From Paraburkholderia elongata (GTDB lineage Bacteria > Pseudomonadota > Gammaproteobacteria > Burkholderiales > Burkholderiaceae): a stretch of DNA of 39,390 nucleotides. Both the position numbers and the translations under genes were made by a program. The notes under the pieces are model-generated. The model saw only the letters and a list, made by a program, of their open reading frames with translations. It had not been told where the DNA came from and did not search any database. Numbering within the stretch: position 1 is the first letter of the stretch; each line of letters starts with the position of its first letter. Shown here in pieces: positions 25,638-33,588 of the stretch. The stretch spans positions 1-39,390 of the forward strand of contig NZ_WOEZ01000190.1 of the NCBI RefSeq assembly GCF_013177735.1. The letters are read 5' to 3'.

Positions 25638-26253
25638 CTATCCCTTGAAAGGTAGCGTACTGAAGAACGCGTCCATTTCCATCGCGCGCGCGGCCAATCG
25701 GGCAAGCTTGGGAAAAGCAGCCGGATGAACGACGTCGGGCATAAACGCCAATGACGCGGACTGCCAGGTGATCACGACCATCACATCGGCTTGAGACAGC
25801 GCGTCGCCCACCAGCCAGCCATTACCGGCCCTCGACTCGAGCATCTGAAATCCCGCCAAGGCCTGCTTGCGCAGCGATTCGACGATCGTGGCGATCTGAT
25901 GCTCAGGCGGTCGGATCGACTCGTCATACATATCGCTGAGCTTTCCGTAGATCGCGGATGCGATGCCGATTAACTGCAAAGCGTCGCGCCGATTCACGCC
26001 AGAAGGCGCGAGCAATGCGCGTTCCTCTCCGACTTCTTCGTGAAAATATTCGATGATGGCTGTGCTGTCGTACAGAACCGTGCCGTCGTCGAGTGCCAAC
26101 GCCGGCACCTTCACCATCGGGCTGTACGGACGGATAAGATCCTGCTGCTCATAGGCGTGATAGGGCAGATGCTCGAACGGTATGCCGAGCAGCTTTAGCG
26201 TGATGCCGACCCGACGGGGTATAGCCGGAAAACCATGGACCGATAAGTTTCAT
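25638..26253 (-). pseudogene. Glutathione S-transferase gene with a +1 frameshift
   Basis: A GST of about 204 residues. ATG at 26253 has GAGGAG upstream and opens MKLIGPWFSGYT. The frame then shifts by one base at a CCCC run (GGGG on the plus strand, 26216-26219) and resumes as RRVGITLKLLGIPFEHLPYH through to the stop at 25638. The thioredoxin-fold half contains MVKVPALALDDGTVLYDSTA, with the cis-proline and the glutathione-binding DS. The helical half contains GWLVGDALSQADVMVVITWQ. GSTs conjugate or isomerise electrophilic substrates using glutathione. It is downstream of the SDR gene on the same strand (43 bp), probably one operon. The shift may be a sequencing error in a homopolymer. Confidence 0.78.
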
Positions 26254-26295
26254 TGTCGACTCCTCGAAATTGACTGTGTTGGGGTTCGCGATCGT

Positions 26296-27063
26296 TTAGA
26301 ACGCTTCTTTGAAGGGACGCAGATCGAGCTCGTGCGTCCACGCCGAACGGTGCTGGCGGTGAAGCGACCAGAATGCATCGGCAATAGCGTCAATATCGAG
26401 CAATCCGTCAAGGCCCTTCTGCTTGACATGCTCAGCGAAGCGCGTATGCACCCGTTCTCCGTCGATGCCACCGTCGATCACGACATGGGCGACGTGCAGG
26501 CCGAGCGGGCCGAATTCGCGCGCCATGCTTTGAGCGAGCATGCGCAAGCCGGCCTTGCTCGACGCGAAGTGAGCGAAGTTCGGCATGCCTCGAAGCGCGC
26601 CCGTCGCTCCGCTGAAAAGAATCGACCCGCGGCCGAGGGGCGCAAAGCGGCGTGCGGCCTCGCGACCCACGAGAAACCCGCCAAAACAGTTGAGCCGCCA
26701 GAACGATTCGAAGACGTCCGCTTCCATCGTCCGCAGATCCAGAGGCTGGTTGTTGCCTGCGTTGTAGGCAATGAGGTCGGCACTGCCGCCATGTTCGTCT
26801 GCCTGCATTGCGAGGTCGAACAAGCGGATCACATCCGCTTCGCGGGTCACGTCCATGACGACCGTGCTCGCTGAGCCGCCCGCCTCGACAATGCTTTCGC
26901 GTACCCGTTCGATCTTCGCTTCGGTGCGCCCCGCGATGAGGACATGACGCCCCTCTGCGGCGAATCGGCGAGACAGGCCCGCGCCGAGCCCTTGCTCCGG
27001 CCCGACTCCGATAACCACCGCTTTCGGGCGGTCCGAGGCATGTGTTTCTGTAGCGATAGACAT
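26296..27063 (-). CDS. SDR-family oxidoreductase with Phe in the catalytic Tyr position
   Basis: A 255-residue short-chain dehydrogenase/reductase starting at ATG 27063 (MSIATETHAS). The frame is open 153 bases upstream, but that stretch is not SDR-like. The cofactor motif is VIGVGPEQGLGAGLS (residues 17-31), the Asn motif is AYNAGNN (99-105), and Ser151 is in ILFSGATGAL. The active-site YxxxK reads FASSK (Phe166, Lys170), so the usual Tyr is missing. A recognisable SDR subgroup shares this FAxxK and the AHVVIDGGID tail, so it may be a genuine variant rather than decay. It heads a probable operon with the GST gene and is divergent from the LysR gene at 27273. Substrate unknown. Confidence 0.83.
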   Translation of the reverse strand: MSIATETHASDRPKAVVIGVGPEQGLGAGLSRRFAAEGRHVLIAGRTEAKIERVRESIVEAGGSASTVVMDVTREADVIRLFDLAMQADEHGGSADLIAYNAGNNQPLDLRTMEADVFESFWRLNCFGGFLVGREAARRFAPLGRGSILFSGATGALRGMPNFAHFASSKAGLRMLAQSMAREFGPLGLHVAHVVIDGGIDGERVHTRFAEHVKQKGLDGLLDIDAIADAFWSLHRQHRSAWTHELDLRPFKEAF

Positions 27064-27272
27064 GGATATTCTCTGTTCAAGATGAACTCCGGCGCAACTG
27101 CGAAAGCAGGACGAATGACCGCTTGGTCCGTTCGAGGCGCCGTTGAAGTTCGTGTGGCGATGGGTGAACGATACCGAGAACGTGCAAGGGGATAAATCGC
27201 TGCTACGATTCCACATTGTTTCTTCAGTGAAACAATCGAGCAGGCTGGGATGGGACAGCGAGGAGTCAGACC

Positions 27273-28205
27273 GTGGACAAGTTTCACGCCATGCAGGCGT
27301 TCATTCGGGTGGTCGAAAGCGGCACCTTCACCAAGGCTGCACAGGTGCTCGACTTACCGAAGACGGCCGTCAGCCGTCTGATCGCGTCACTCGAAGTCGA
27401 ACTGGGCACGAAGCTGCTCAACCGTACGACGCGCAAGGTTTCGACGACAGCGGATGGCGCCGCGTACTACGAGCGTGCGCTACAGTTGATGAGCGATCTC
27501 GCGGAGCTTGAGGGCACGATGTCGCGCGCGAAGACCAACCCGCGAGGGCGCTTGCGCGTCGATCTGCCCGTGCCATTAGCTCTGTCAGTGATACTTCCCG
27601 CGTTACCGGCGTTCGTCGAGCGTTATCCGGATATCGAGTTTGAATTCGGGATCAGCGATCGTCCGGTTGACCTCATTGCAGAGAATGTCGACTGCGTCGT
27701 GCGCGCGGGGGAAATCTTCGATCAATCACTCGTCGCGCGACAGATCGGCGCCGTCAGACAAATCCTGTGCGCGACGCCGGCGTACTGGGACAAGCACGGA
27801 CGGCCTTCGCATCCTTCGGACCTTGAGAATGGCCACGTCGTCATCCGAACCATCGCCTCGCGAACCAATCGGCCCTTTCCGATTGTGGTGATGAAAGATC
27901 GTGAACGCGTGGAAGTGCAGAATCGGCGCGGACTGACCGCCAACGACATCATGGCATGTCTGACTATTGGCCTTGCCGGTCTCAGCGTCGTCCATGCGTT
28001 GACGTTTTCCGCCACAACACATCTTCAAAACGGCGCACTCGAAGCCGTCCTGAGCGACTGGGTATCGGATCCCGTTCCCGTTTTTGTTGCCTATCAGCCA
28101 AATCGGCACCTGAGTGCGAAAGCTCGCGTGTTCATCGACTGGCTCGCCGAACTGTTCGCGAACGACGAATCGACTGCGAAGCGCAAGCGCGGCGCGAAGA
28201 CGTAG
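27273..28205 (+). CDS. LysR-family transcriptional regulator
   Basis: A 310-residue LysR regulator. The start is GTG 27273 with GAGGAG nine bases upstream. The N-terminal winged HTH reads MDKFHAMQAFIRVVESGTFT, then KAAQVLDLPKTAVSRLIASL. The effector domain follows (RGRLRVDLPVPLALSVILPA and onward), with the typical C-terminal FIDWLAELF and a lysine/arginine tail. It is divergent from the SDR-GST pair with a 209-bp intergenic region, the standard arrangement for a LysR protein that controls its neighbour. It resembles the LysR fragments at 23430-23821 and 28985-29095, which are the same subfamily. Confidence 0.88.
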   Translation: MDKFHAMQAFIRVVESGTFTKAAQVLDLPKTAVSRLIASLEVELGTKLLNRTTRKVSTTADGAAYYERALQLMSDLAELEGTMSRAKTNPRGRLRVDLPVPLALSVILPALPAFVERYPDIEFEFGISDRPVDLIAENVDCVVRAGEIFDQSLVARQIGAVRQILCATPAYWDKHGRPSHPSDLENGHVVIRTIASRTNRPFPIVVMKDRERVEVQNRRGLTANDIMACLTIGLAGLSVVHALTFSATTHLQNGALEAVLSDWVSDPVPVFVAYQPNRHLSAKARVFIDWLAELFANDESTAKRKRGAKT

Positions 28206-28485
28206 TGGATGCCACACTCGGCAAATTAGCCGACCAAGCGGTGAGCTTTGCCGGGCGAATGGCCGGCCCGATTCAAGATGCGGCGCGCCTATGCCGTGAT
28301 CCGAATCACGGTTTGGGGAGATTCCTCTGGCGATATTCACCAAGGTTTGCGGACGGCTTACCATGACAATCACGTTAAAACTCCGGCTATGTTGCGCCCG
28401 AATTTATGTTGCCGCCTCCAATTTTCGCCAACGATTCGTGGGGCGTTACCCTGCTATTGACGTGACATAAATATCAGCGCTTTGT

Positions 28486-28722
28486 TTGATCGTTGCGCTC
28501 GCTGCTGCCGCTGTTTCTGCTCCTGCCTTTGCAGGCGGCTACGGACTCGCCCCCCATTACGCGCCTGCCGATGGCGCGCCCGCCTCGCAACGTGGGCAAA
28601 GCACCCAGACGCTGGTGGCGGAGCACAACGTTCAGATTACGAAAGACAAGGCATATGGCTCGACGCCCAGCGCGGCGTCTGTGAGCGGTAAAATGACGAG
28701 TGGCTCCGCAGCGTCGAGCTGA
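28486..28722 (+). CDS. Small secreted hypothetical protein
   Basis: A 78-residue protein with a hydrophobic signal-like start (LIVALAAAAVSAPAFA) and a Ser/Ala/Gly-rich mature part containing APASQRGQSTQTLVAEHN. It resembles short periplasmic proteins common in Burkholderia (DUF4148-like group), function unknown. The frame starts with TTG at 28486 without a ribosome site. Reading upstream, ATA-TCA-GCG-CTT-TGT precedes it, suggesting that an original ATG start has mutated to ATA. If so the gene may be silent. Confidence 0.45.
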   Translation: MIVALAAAAVSAPAFAGGYGLAPHYAPADGAPASQRGQSTQTLVAEHNVQITKDKAYGSTPSAASVSGKMTSGSAASS

Positions 28723-28984
28723 TTTGGATTCCGGCTTCGACGCTCGTCGTTGTCCACTCGGATCGAGCGGGCCACGATGTTGAGGCCGATCTGACCACAA
28801 AGATACGGACGACGCTGAACGCGAATGGCGCAACCATCGCGGCATGCGTTTCGGCGCGTCCCCATTGTCTAGTTCCTGACTTCTTTATGTATTTCCGACC
28901 GAAACCGTGCCGCGTTTCGCGCCACGCCTGGTCAACCGAAAGCCGCGCACGGCGCTGATCGACTGGAAGCGGCCAAGATATCGG

Positions 28985-29095
28985 CGCCACCCTAGCCTAC
29001 CCCGAGAATCGACACCTGAACGCCGAGCTCACTGTTTTCGCGGACTGGATCGCGAAGGCGTTCGTGTTGACCGGGAGCGCGCCCCGTGACATCGA
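28985..29095 (+). pseudogene. LysR C-terminal fragment
   Basis: The plus strand encodes LAYPENRHLNAELTVFADWI followed by AKAF, a typical LysR C-terminus and similar to the end of the intact LysR at 27273 (NRHLSAKARVFIDWLAELF). No upstream LysR domain is readable in any frame between 28723 and 28985. Probably what is left of a tandem paralogue. Confidence 0.55.
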
Positions 29096-29148
29096 AGCGA
29101 GCTTCCCGATTTCGATCTGTTGCAGCGAATCCTCAGGAGTTCGAGCGC

Positions 29149-29751
29149 TTATGGAGCTACGACCCAGTCGCGGCCAGCAATCGGACCACCGGCTTGCTGC
29201 ATGCGACCGCCCGAAACCAGACCACCAAGATCTACCGACGCATAGCCAAACTCCTCGACGAGTCCGATCACCGCCGTCTTCGCGTCCATGTCGTCACCGG
29301 AGACGAAGATGACGCGCTTTCCGTCATGAAACTTCGGGCCCTTGTCGTAATGCTCCATGCGGATGGCGTTGAACGCCTTGACCACACGAGCCCCTGGCGC
29401 GTGTGCCGCAACGATCTCGCTAGCGCCCGTGCCTCCTAAATCCGCCAAGACGAGCTCAGGCTCGACCTGCGTGAAAGGGTTAGTGGTATCCACCAGAATG
29501 CGGTCGTCCCAATTGGGCAGGCCTTCCAAGGCCGACGGGACTTGAGGCCATGGAACAGCGAGCATGACCAACTCGAGCTGGGCCACCTCCTGGACTGCAT
29601 CAGCAGAAGCCTTTGGACCGAGTCGGGCCACGATATCGCCCAAAGCCTGCGGCCCACGACGAGCGCTCAAGACAACCTCATGTCCTGCTTGAATGGCACT
29701 CCTGGCGATGGACTGCGCTACAGCACCGGCTCCAATAAAACCAATCTTCAT
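29149..29751 (-). CDS. NADPH-dependent F420-reductase-like dinucleotide-binding protein
   Basis: A 200-residue protein of the F420H2:NADP oxidoreductase-like (NADP_oxidored_F420) family, starting at ATG 29751 with GAGGTG upstream. The N-terminal Rossmann motif is MKIGFIGAGAVAQSIARSA (GxGxxA), followed by SARRGPQ, which in this family reads the NADP phosphate. LVDTTNPF and APGARVVKAFNAIR follow, then KRVIFVSGDDMDAKTAVIGL and VDLGGLVSGGRMQQAGGP. Proteobacterial members act on unknown substrates and probably do not use F420. It lies downstream of an MDR-gene fragment on the same strand; a fragment of a paralogue sits next to the MDR gene at 15411. Likely NADPH-dependent, function unknown. Confidence 0.85.
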   Translation of the reverse strand: MKIGFIGAGAVAQSIARSAIQAGHEVVLSARRGPQALGDIVARLGPKASADAVQEVAQLELVMLAVPWPQVPSALEGLPNWDDRILVDTTNPFTQVEPELVLADLGGTGASEIVAAHAPGARVVKAFNAIRMEHYDKGPKFHDGKRVIFVSGDDMDAKTAVIGLVEEFGYASVDLGGLVSGGRMQQAGGPIAGRDWVVAP

Positions 29752-29827
29752 TTCGACACCTCAGCGGCAACGTAAGTCAACGAAGCCATGCTCGTCCAGG
29801 AGCACGGTACTTGGGAGAACAGCCTAG

Positions 29828-30110
29828 TCAGTTGAATGAGCACAGCTTGAGCGGCGTGCGTGGGAACTCGAGCGCCTTGGCCAACTCCGCATTGCACGGC
29901 ATCACGGGTTCGAATTGCCGTTTGAACAACGATGTCCCTTTGCTGCTCAGCGCTTGAGAAGCGATGGAACGGACATCCGTCGTAGCTCCTCCCAAGAAGC
30001 GGTAAGTTACAGCCGCTCCACCTCGAGCGAGGACGCTTGCTGCGTCGCGCAAGCGGACCGCCGACACCATCGAGCGCCAACCAGACACTTGTGCGCAAGC
30101 GCACCGCGAA
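29828..30110 (-). pseudogene. MDR oxidoreductase C-terminal fragment, frameshifted
   Basis: Two overlapping minus-strand frames read like the cofactor half of a quinone-oxidoreductase: WLALDGVGGPLARRS in one frame, then ASVLARGGAAVTYRFLGGAT and DVRSIASQALSSKGTSLF in the other, ending at 29828. The frame change falls near 30050. No N-terminal GroES-like domain is present. It sits upstream of the F420-reductase-like gene and downstream of the divergent TetR gene. Confidence 0.52.
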
Positions 30111-30188
30111 GCTCATCCTTCCAACCGCGTTTCTCCGTAATATTGGAGCGATCACTCCTTTATGGCATAATAGGCTCGCCTCTACAGC

Positions 30189-30878
30189 ATGTCAACGACT
30201 TATGGAGCTATGGCTACAACAAATGATACGCAACCCCGGCGCAGTCGCGGCAGGCCCTCGACCTTTGATCGCACGGAAGCTCTGAACCGGGCCATGAAGC
30301 TCTTCTGGGAGCAAGGGTACGAAGGAACCTCCTTCGACCAGCTGATCCGGGCCATGGGGATCAGCCCTTCGAGCTTCTATAACTCGTTCGGCAGCAAGGA
30401 GCAGTTGTACAAGGAAGCGACTGACGCATACCTGAGCATGTCCGAAGTCTGGTTCGCTGGCAGACTGTTCGGCCCGGCCGACACGCGAGAAGCATTCAAG
30501 GAGCTTCTCGATGCTACCGCCGTGGAATTCACTCGACAGAGCCACCCGTCGGGCTGCATGATCTCTCTGGCTGGAACTCATCTGCCCTCCGAATTCACTT
30601 CTATTCGTGAGATGATGGCCGGACACCGCGCAGACGCTGAAGATATGATGGCGCAGCGGTTGCGCAAGGGCGTCAAAGACGGCGATCTACCGTCTGACAC
30701 CGATGTGCCCGCCCTCGCTGCCTTCTACAGCGCCGTGACCCGCGGAATGGCCGTCCAGGCACGAGACGGAGCTGGCCCGCAAAAGCTGAAAGCGATCGCA
30801 GACGTTGCCATGCAAGCATGGCCAGTTCAAAGCCGTAAGGAAAGATCTGCAAGGCCTCGGAGAGTTCGTGTCACCTGA
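30189..30878 (+). CDS. TetR-family transcriptional regulator
   Basis: A 229-residue TetR protein. ATG 30189 (MSTTYGAMATTN) and ATG 30210 (MATTNDTQPRR) are both possible, and GGAG lies very close to the second. The DNA-binding domain follows the arginine-rich RRSRGRPSTFDRTEAL: AMKLFWEQGYEGTSFDQLIR, then AMGISPSSFYNSFGSKEQLY. The ligand domain includes HPSGCMISLAGTHLPSE and ends in a basic tail. It is divergent from the MDR-fragment/F420-reductase-like unit, its probable target. The setting mirrors the TetR gene at 14428. Confidence 0.88.
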   Translation: MSTTYGAMATTNDTQPRRSRGRPSTFDRTEALNRAMKLFWEQGYEGTSFDQLIRAMGISPSSFYNSFGSKEQLYKEATDAYLSMSEVWFAGRLFGPADTREAFKELLDATAVEFTRQSHPSGCMISLAGTHLPSEFTSIREMMAGHRADAEDMMAQRLRKGVKDGDLPSDTDVPALAAFYSAVTRGMAVQARDGAGPQKLKAIADVAMQAWPVQSRKERSARPRRVRVT

Positions 30879-31004
30879 CAGTCTACTTCGCGTGGAGTAG
30901 TCCAACATCGAAATGAGCCAGCTCGTTTAGAGAGTACGATGATTGCGCTTTCTCCGTCATTAGGTAATCTGTAACGAGCATTCGCAAACGCATCAGCGGA
31001 AATT

Positions 31005-31901
31005 ATGAATGAGCCCGAGTGGACCGATTTTCGATTCTTCCTTGAAGTCGCGCGGACCGGAAAAGTCTCTTCAGCGGGAGAAAGGCTAGGAGTTGAGCAT
31101 TCAACCGTGTCGCGTCGGATCAACCGGCTGGAGCAGTCTCTTGGTTCAGTGTTGTTTGATCGGCGACGCAACGGCTTTTATCTCACCGATGCCGGGAAGG
31201 CGTTGGTCCCTCACGCGGAACGCATGGAGAATGCCTTGCTGGGTGCGCTCGAGGAACATATGAACCAGTCCTCCGTGGTGTACGGAACCGTCAGGGTTGG
31301 AACGCCGGAGGCTTTCGGCATCCATGTCTTGGCCCCCAGCATCGTTGAACTCAACGCTCAACAACCTGACCTCCATGTGGAACTCATGGCACAACCACAG
31401 TTTCCCAGTTTAGTTACTCGAGAGGTTGAGATCCTTGTAACCTTGGAGCCGCCACAGATAGGGCGCTATATAGTTGCCCGACTCGCAGAAGTTGACTACT
31501 TTTTCTATAGTTCTCGGACCTACCTAGACTCGAACGCTCCGATTCACGAACTATCAGACATAGGAAATCACGACTTGGTTGACTACGTTCACGATGGTTC
31601 TCTGAGCGAGCGCTATCGTATTCTCGATGAACTGGTTTCAGAGCCGAGAAGAAGGTTCACCTCTACGAGCGTGCTCGCGCAACGAGAAGCGGTTGCAGCG
31701 GGTTTGGGAATCGCACTCCTGACTCCATACGTCGCGGCAGGTCGGCCGGATCTGGTCAATTTGTTTCCCGACCAGCCACAAATCACGCGAACTCTCTGGC
31801 TGGCCGCGCCGGAAGATCTTTTCAGAACGCGACGTATCCGAGTGGTTTGGGATTTCATCCGAGAAGTTGTCACAAAGTATCCACAATTACTGCGGGGATA
31901 G
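31005..31901 (+). CDS. LysR-family transcriptional regulator
   Basis: A 298-residue LysR regulator from ATG 31005 with GGAAA upstream. The HTH region reads WTDFRFFLEVARTGKVSSAG, then ERLGVEHSTVSRRINRLEQS. It belongs to the group beginning with W.D.R.FL..A, which often lacks the standard MELR opening. The effector domain contains VRVGTPEAFGIHVLAPSIVE and the late VAAGLGIALLTPYVA segment. It has no divergent partner: the TetR gene lies upstream on the same strand (126 bp) and an IS-associated remnant lies downstream. Target unknown. Confidence 0.88.
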   Translation: MNEPEWTDFRFFLEVARTGKVSSAGERLGVEHSTVSRRINRLEQSLGSVLFDRRRNGFYLTDAGKALVPHAERMENALLGALEEHMNQSSVVYGTVRVGTPEAFGIHVLAPSIVELNAQQPDLHVELMAQPQFPSLVTREVEILVTLEPPQIGRYIVARLAEVDYFFYSSRTYLDSNAPIHELSDIGNHDLVDYVHDGSLSERYRILDELVSEPRRRFTSTSVLAQREAVAAGLGIALLTPYVAAGRPDLVNLFPDQPQITRTLWLAAPEDLFRTRRIRVVWDFIREVVTKYPQLLRG

Positions 31902-31982
31902 GCCGTACGACGGATTCCACGGTCGGGCACAGTCCCGATCGTATCGTGATCGCAGCATCGAAGGAAGTCACGACAGACTACC

Positions 31983-32240
31983 CCATCCCACGACGTTCCT
32001 GAATTGGTCGTCATCACACGAGCAGGCCATCCATTCGAAGGCCTGCGCCTCCAGATTATCAGTCGAGGGCAACGCGCTGGCCGACCACATCTCCTGCTGC
32101 CGCTTCCAGACCAGTCGCGCGGACTGATTCCCGTCGACTAGACCGATTTCATTCGCGATGTCAGCGGGACCGCCCCGGCATCCGACGTGCTGCGTTCACT
32201 CGCCGACCTGCTCCATGCGCGCGTCATCATTGACGGTTTT
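31983..32240 (+). pseudogene. IS-associated DUF5372-like remnant with nonsense codon
   Basis: The plus strand encodes ELVVITRAGHPFEGLRLQII, then HLLLPLPDQSRGLIPVD, a TAG at 32139-32141 where a Trp is expected, then TDFIRDVSGT and ADLLHARVIIDGF. The HPFEG and LPDxSRxxIP features recall the small accessory proteins encoded beside some transposases and phage-type integrases (DUF5372-like). No start codon is visible upstream. Assignment by memory of the pattern only. Confidence 0.42.
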
Positions 32241-32315
32241 GCACCACAGCCGAGGGAAGCATTGAGGTTGTTTCCATGTATCGGGAAGGTGCCCGAAGGC
32301 GCTTGTCTGATGCAC

Positions 32316-33146
32316 TCACATCGGGCTCAAACCCAACAGCTTACGCGCTTGCGCAGCACTCGCGACAGGACGCCCGTACTCGGCACAAAGCGCGGCAACG
32401 CGTGCGACCAGTTGCGCGTTGCTGGCCGCGAGGGTGTCCTTGTCCCAGCGGACGTTGTCTTCAAGACCGGTGCGGCAGTGTCCGCCCATCTGCAGGGTCC
32501 AGTGGTTGACTTCGAGCTGGTGGCGGCCGATACCGGCGGCGGTCCAGGTCGCGTCGGGCAGGAGTTCGCTGAGCTGTTGCACTTCGAACTCGAGAATTTC
32601 GCGGCGCGCAGGCAGCGCATTCTTGACGCCCATCACGAACTGAACATGCACCGGCGCCTTGAGCAGACCTTGCTCGACGAGATCGACCGTGCTGTACAGC
32701 ATGGCCAGATCGAAGACTTCGATTTCCGGCTTCACGTCGTGTTCGAGCATCGAAGCCGCGAGCGAGCGCACGAAGTCGGGGGGATTCTCGTACACCGTGG
32801 TGGGGAAATTCACCGATCCCGAGGCGAGCGACGCCATGTCCGGGCGCAGATCGAGCATCGCGCCGCGCTGCTCGAAGGAGCGCCCGCGACCGCCAGTCGA
32901 AAACTGCACGATCATCCCCGGGCAATGCTGGTGGATACCTTCCTGGAGTTTGGCGAAGCGAGTGCGATCGGAACTCGAATTTTCCTGTTCGTCGCGGACA
33001 TGCAGATGAACGAGCGTTGCGCCCGCTTCGAAGGCTTCGTGTGTGCTCTCGATCTGCTCGGAGATCGAGATCGGCACGGCAGGATTGTCCTTCTTGCGCG
33101 GCACGGAGCCGGTGATCGCTACGGTGATGATGCAGGGTGAACTCAT
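32316..33146 (-). CDS. BKACE-family enzyme (3-keto-5-aminohexanoate cleavage protein-like, DUF849)
   Basis: A 276-residue beta-keto acid cleavage enzyme: family members condense or split a beta-keto acid with acetyl-CoA using Zn2+. The start is ATG 33146 with GGAGAA upstream; the longer frame back to 33212 is not family-like. The metal site shows HLHVRD (His47, His49), and other family landmarks are PGMIVQFSTGGRG and HCRTGLEDNVRWDKD (Glu of the GLED motif). PEIEVFDLAML is the usual strand. Substrate specificity cannot be read. It lies downstream of the ben genes on the same strand, separated by a phaB-like scrap, so shared transcription is possible but not shown. Confidence 0.87.
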   Translation of the reverse strand: MSSPCIITVAITGSVPRKKDNPAVPISISEQIESTHEAFEAGATLVHLHVRDEQENSSSDRTRFAKLQEGIHQHCPGMIVQFSTGGRGRSFEQRGAMLDLRPDMASLASGSVNFPTTVYENPPDFVRSLAASMLEHDVKPEIEVFDLAMLYSTVDLVEQGLLKAPVHVQFVMGVKNALPARREILEFEVQQLSELLPDATWTAAGIGRHQLEVNHWTLQMGGHCRTGLEDNVRWDKDTLAASNAQLVARVAALCAEYGRPVASAAQARKLLGLSPM

Positions 33147-33264
33147 GTTGGTTCTCCGTCGACGGACGATTGGATTGGTTGTGCACGAGGGGCCGCCTCG
33201 TACGGCGTTCATTCATGTAGAGCCATGACCTTTCGGGCCCTGCCTTTTTGCTCCGGGGCGATTC

Positions 33265-33556
33265 TTAACCCATGTGCAAGCCACCGTTCAGCGAGAAGTC
33301 TGCCCCAATAGCGAAGCCCGCTTCGTCACTCGCAAGCCACGAGACAATAGAGGCAAATCTCCGACGCCTCGCCTAGCCGACGCACAGGAATGCTCTGGAC
33401 GATTGCATCCAATACTTCGGGACGTACGGCACGAACCATATCGGTTCCGACGTACCCGGGTGAAACCGTATTCACCGTGATGCCCTTGGTCGCCACTTCG
33501 TGAGCAAGCGACATCATGAAGCCGTGGATACCCGCCTTGGCACTGACCCGGAGGCG
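33265..33556 (-). pseudogene. PhaB-like acetoacetyl-CoA reductase C-terminal fragment
   Basis: The minus strand reads SAKAGIHGFMMSLAHEVATK, then GITVNTVSPGYVGTDM and RRLGEASEI. It shifts by one base near 33355 and continues ASIVSWLASDEAGFAIGADF and SLNGGLHMG to a TAA at 33265. This is the C-terminal third of a PhaB-type SDR, starting at the AxK of the active site. The N-terminal two thirds are absent; the fragment begins abruptly about 33 bp after the benD stop. It marks a recombination scar next to the ben operon. Confidence 0.7.
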
Positions 33557-33588
33557 TCTCTGCGAGGTTGGCTCGAGGAATTCATGGG

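Noticed and set aside
32187..33140. 317-codon plus-strand frame opposite the BKACE gene
   Set aside because: Shadow of the minus-strand gene; its first part is the IS-associated remnant read through, the rest has reverse-frame composition.
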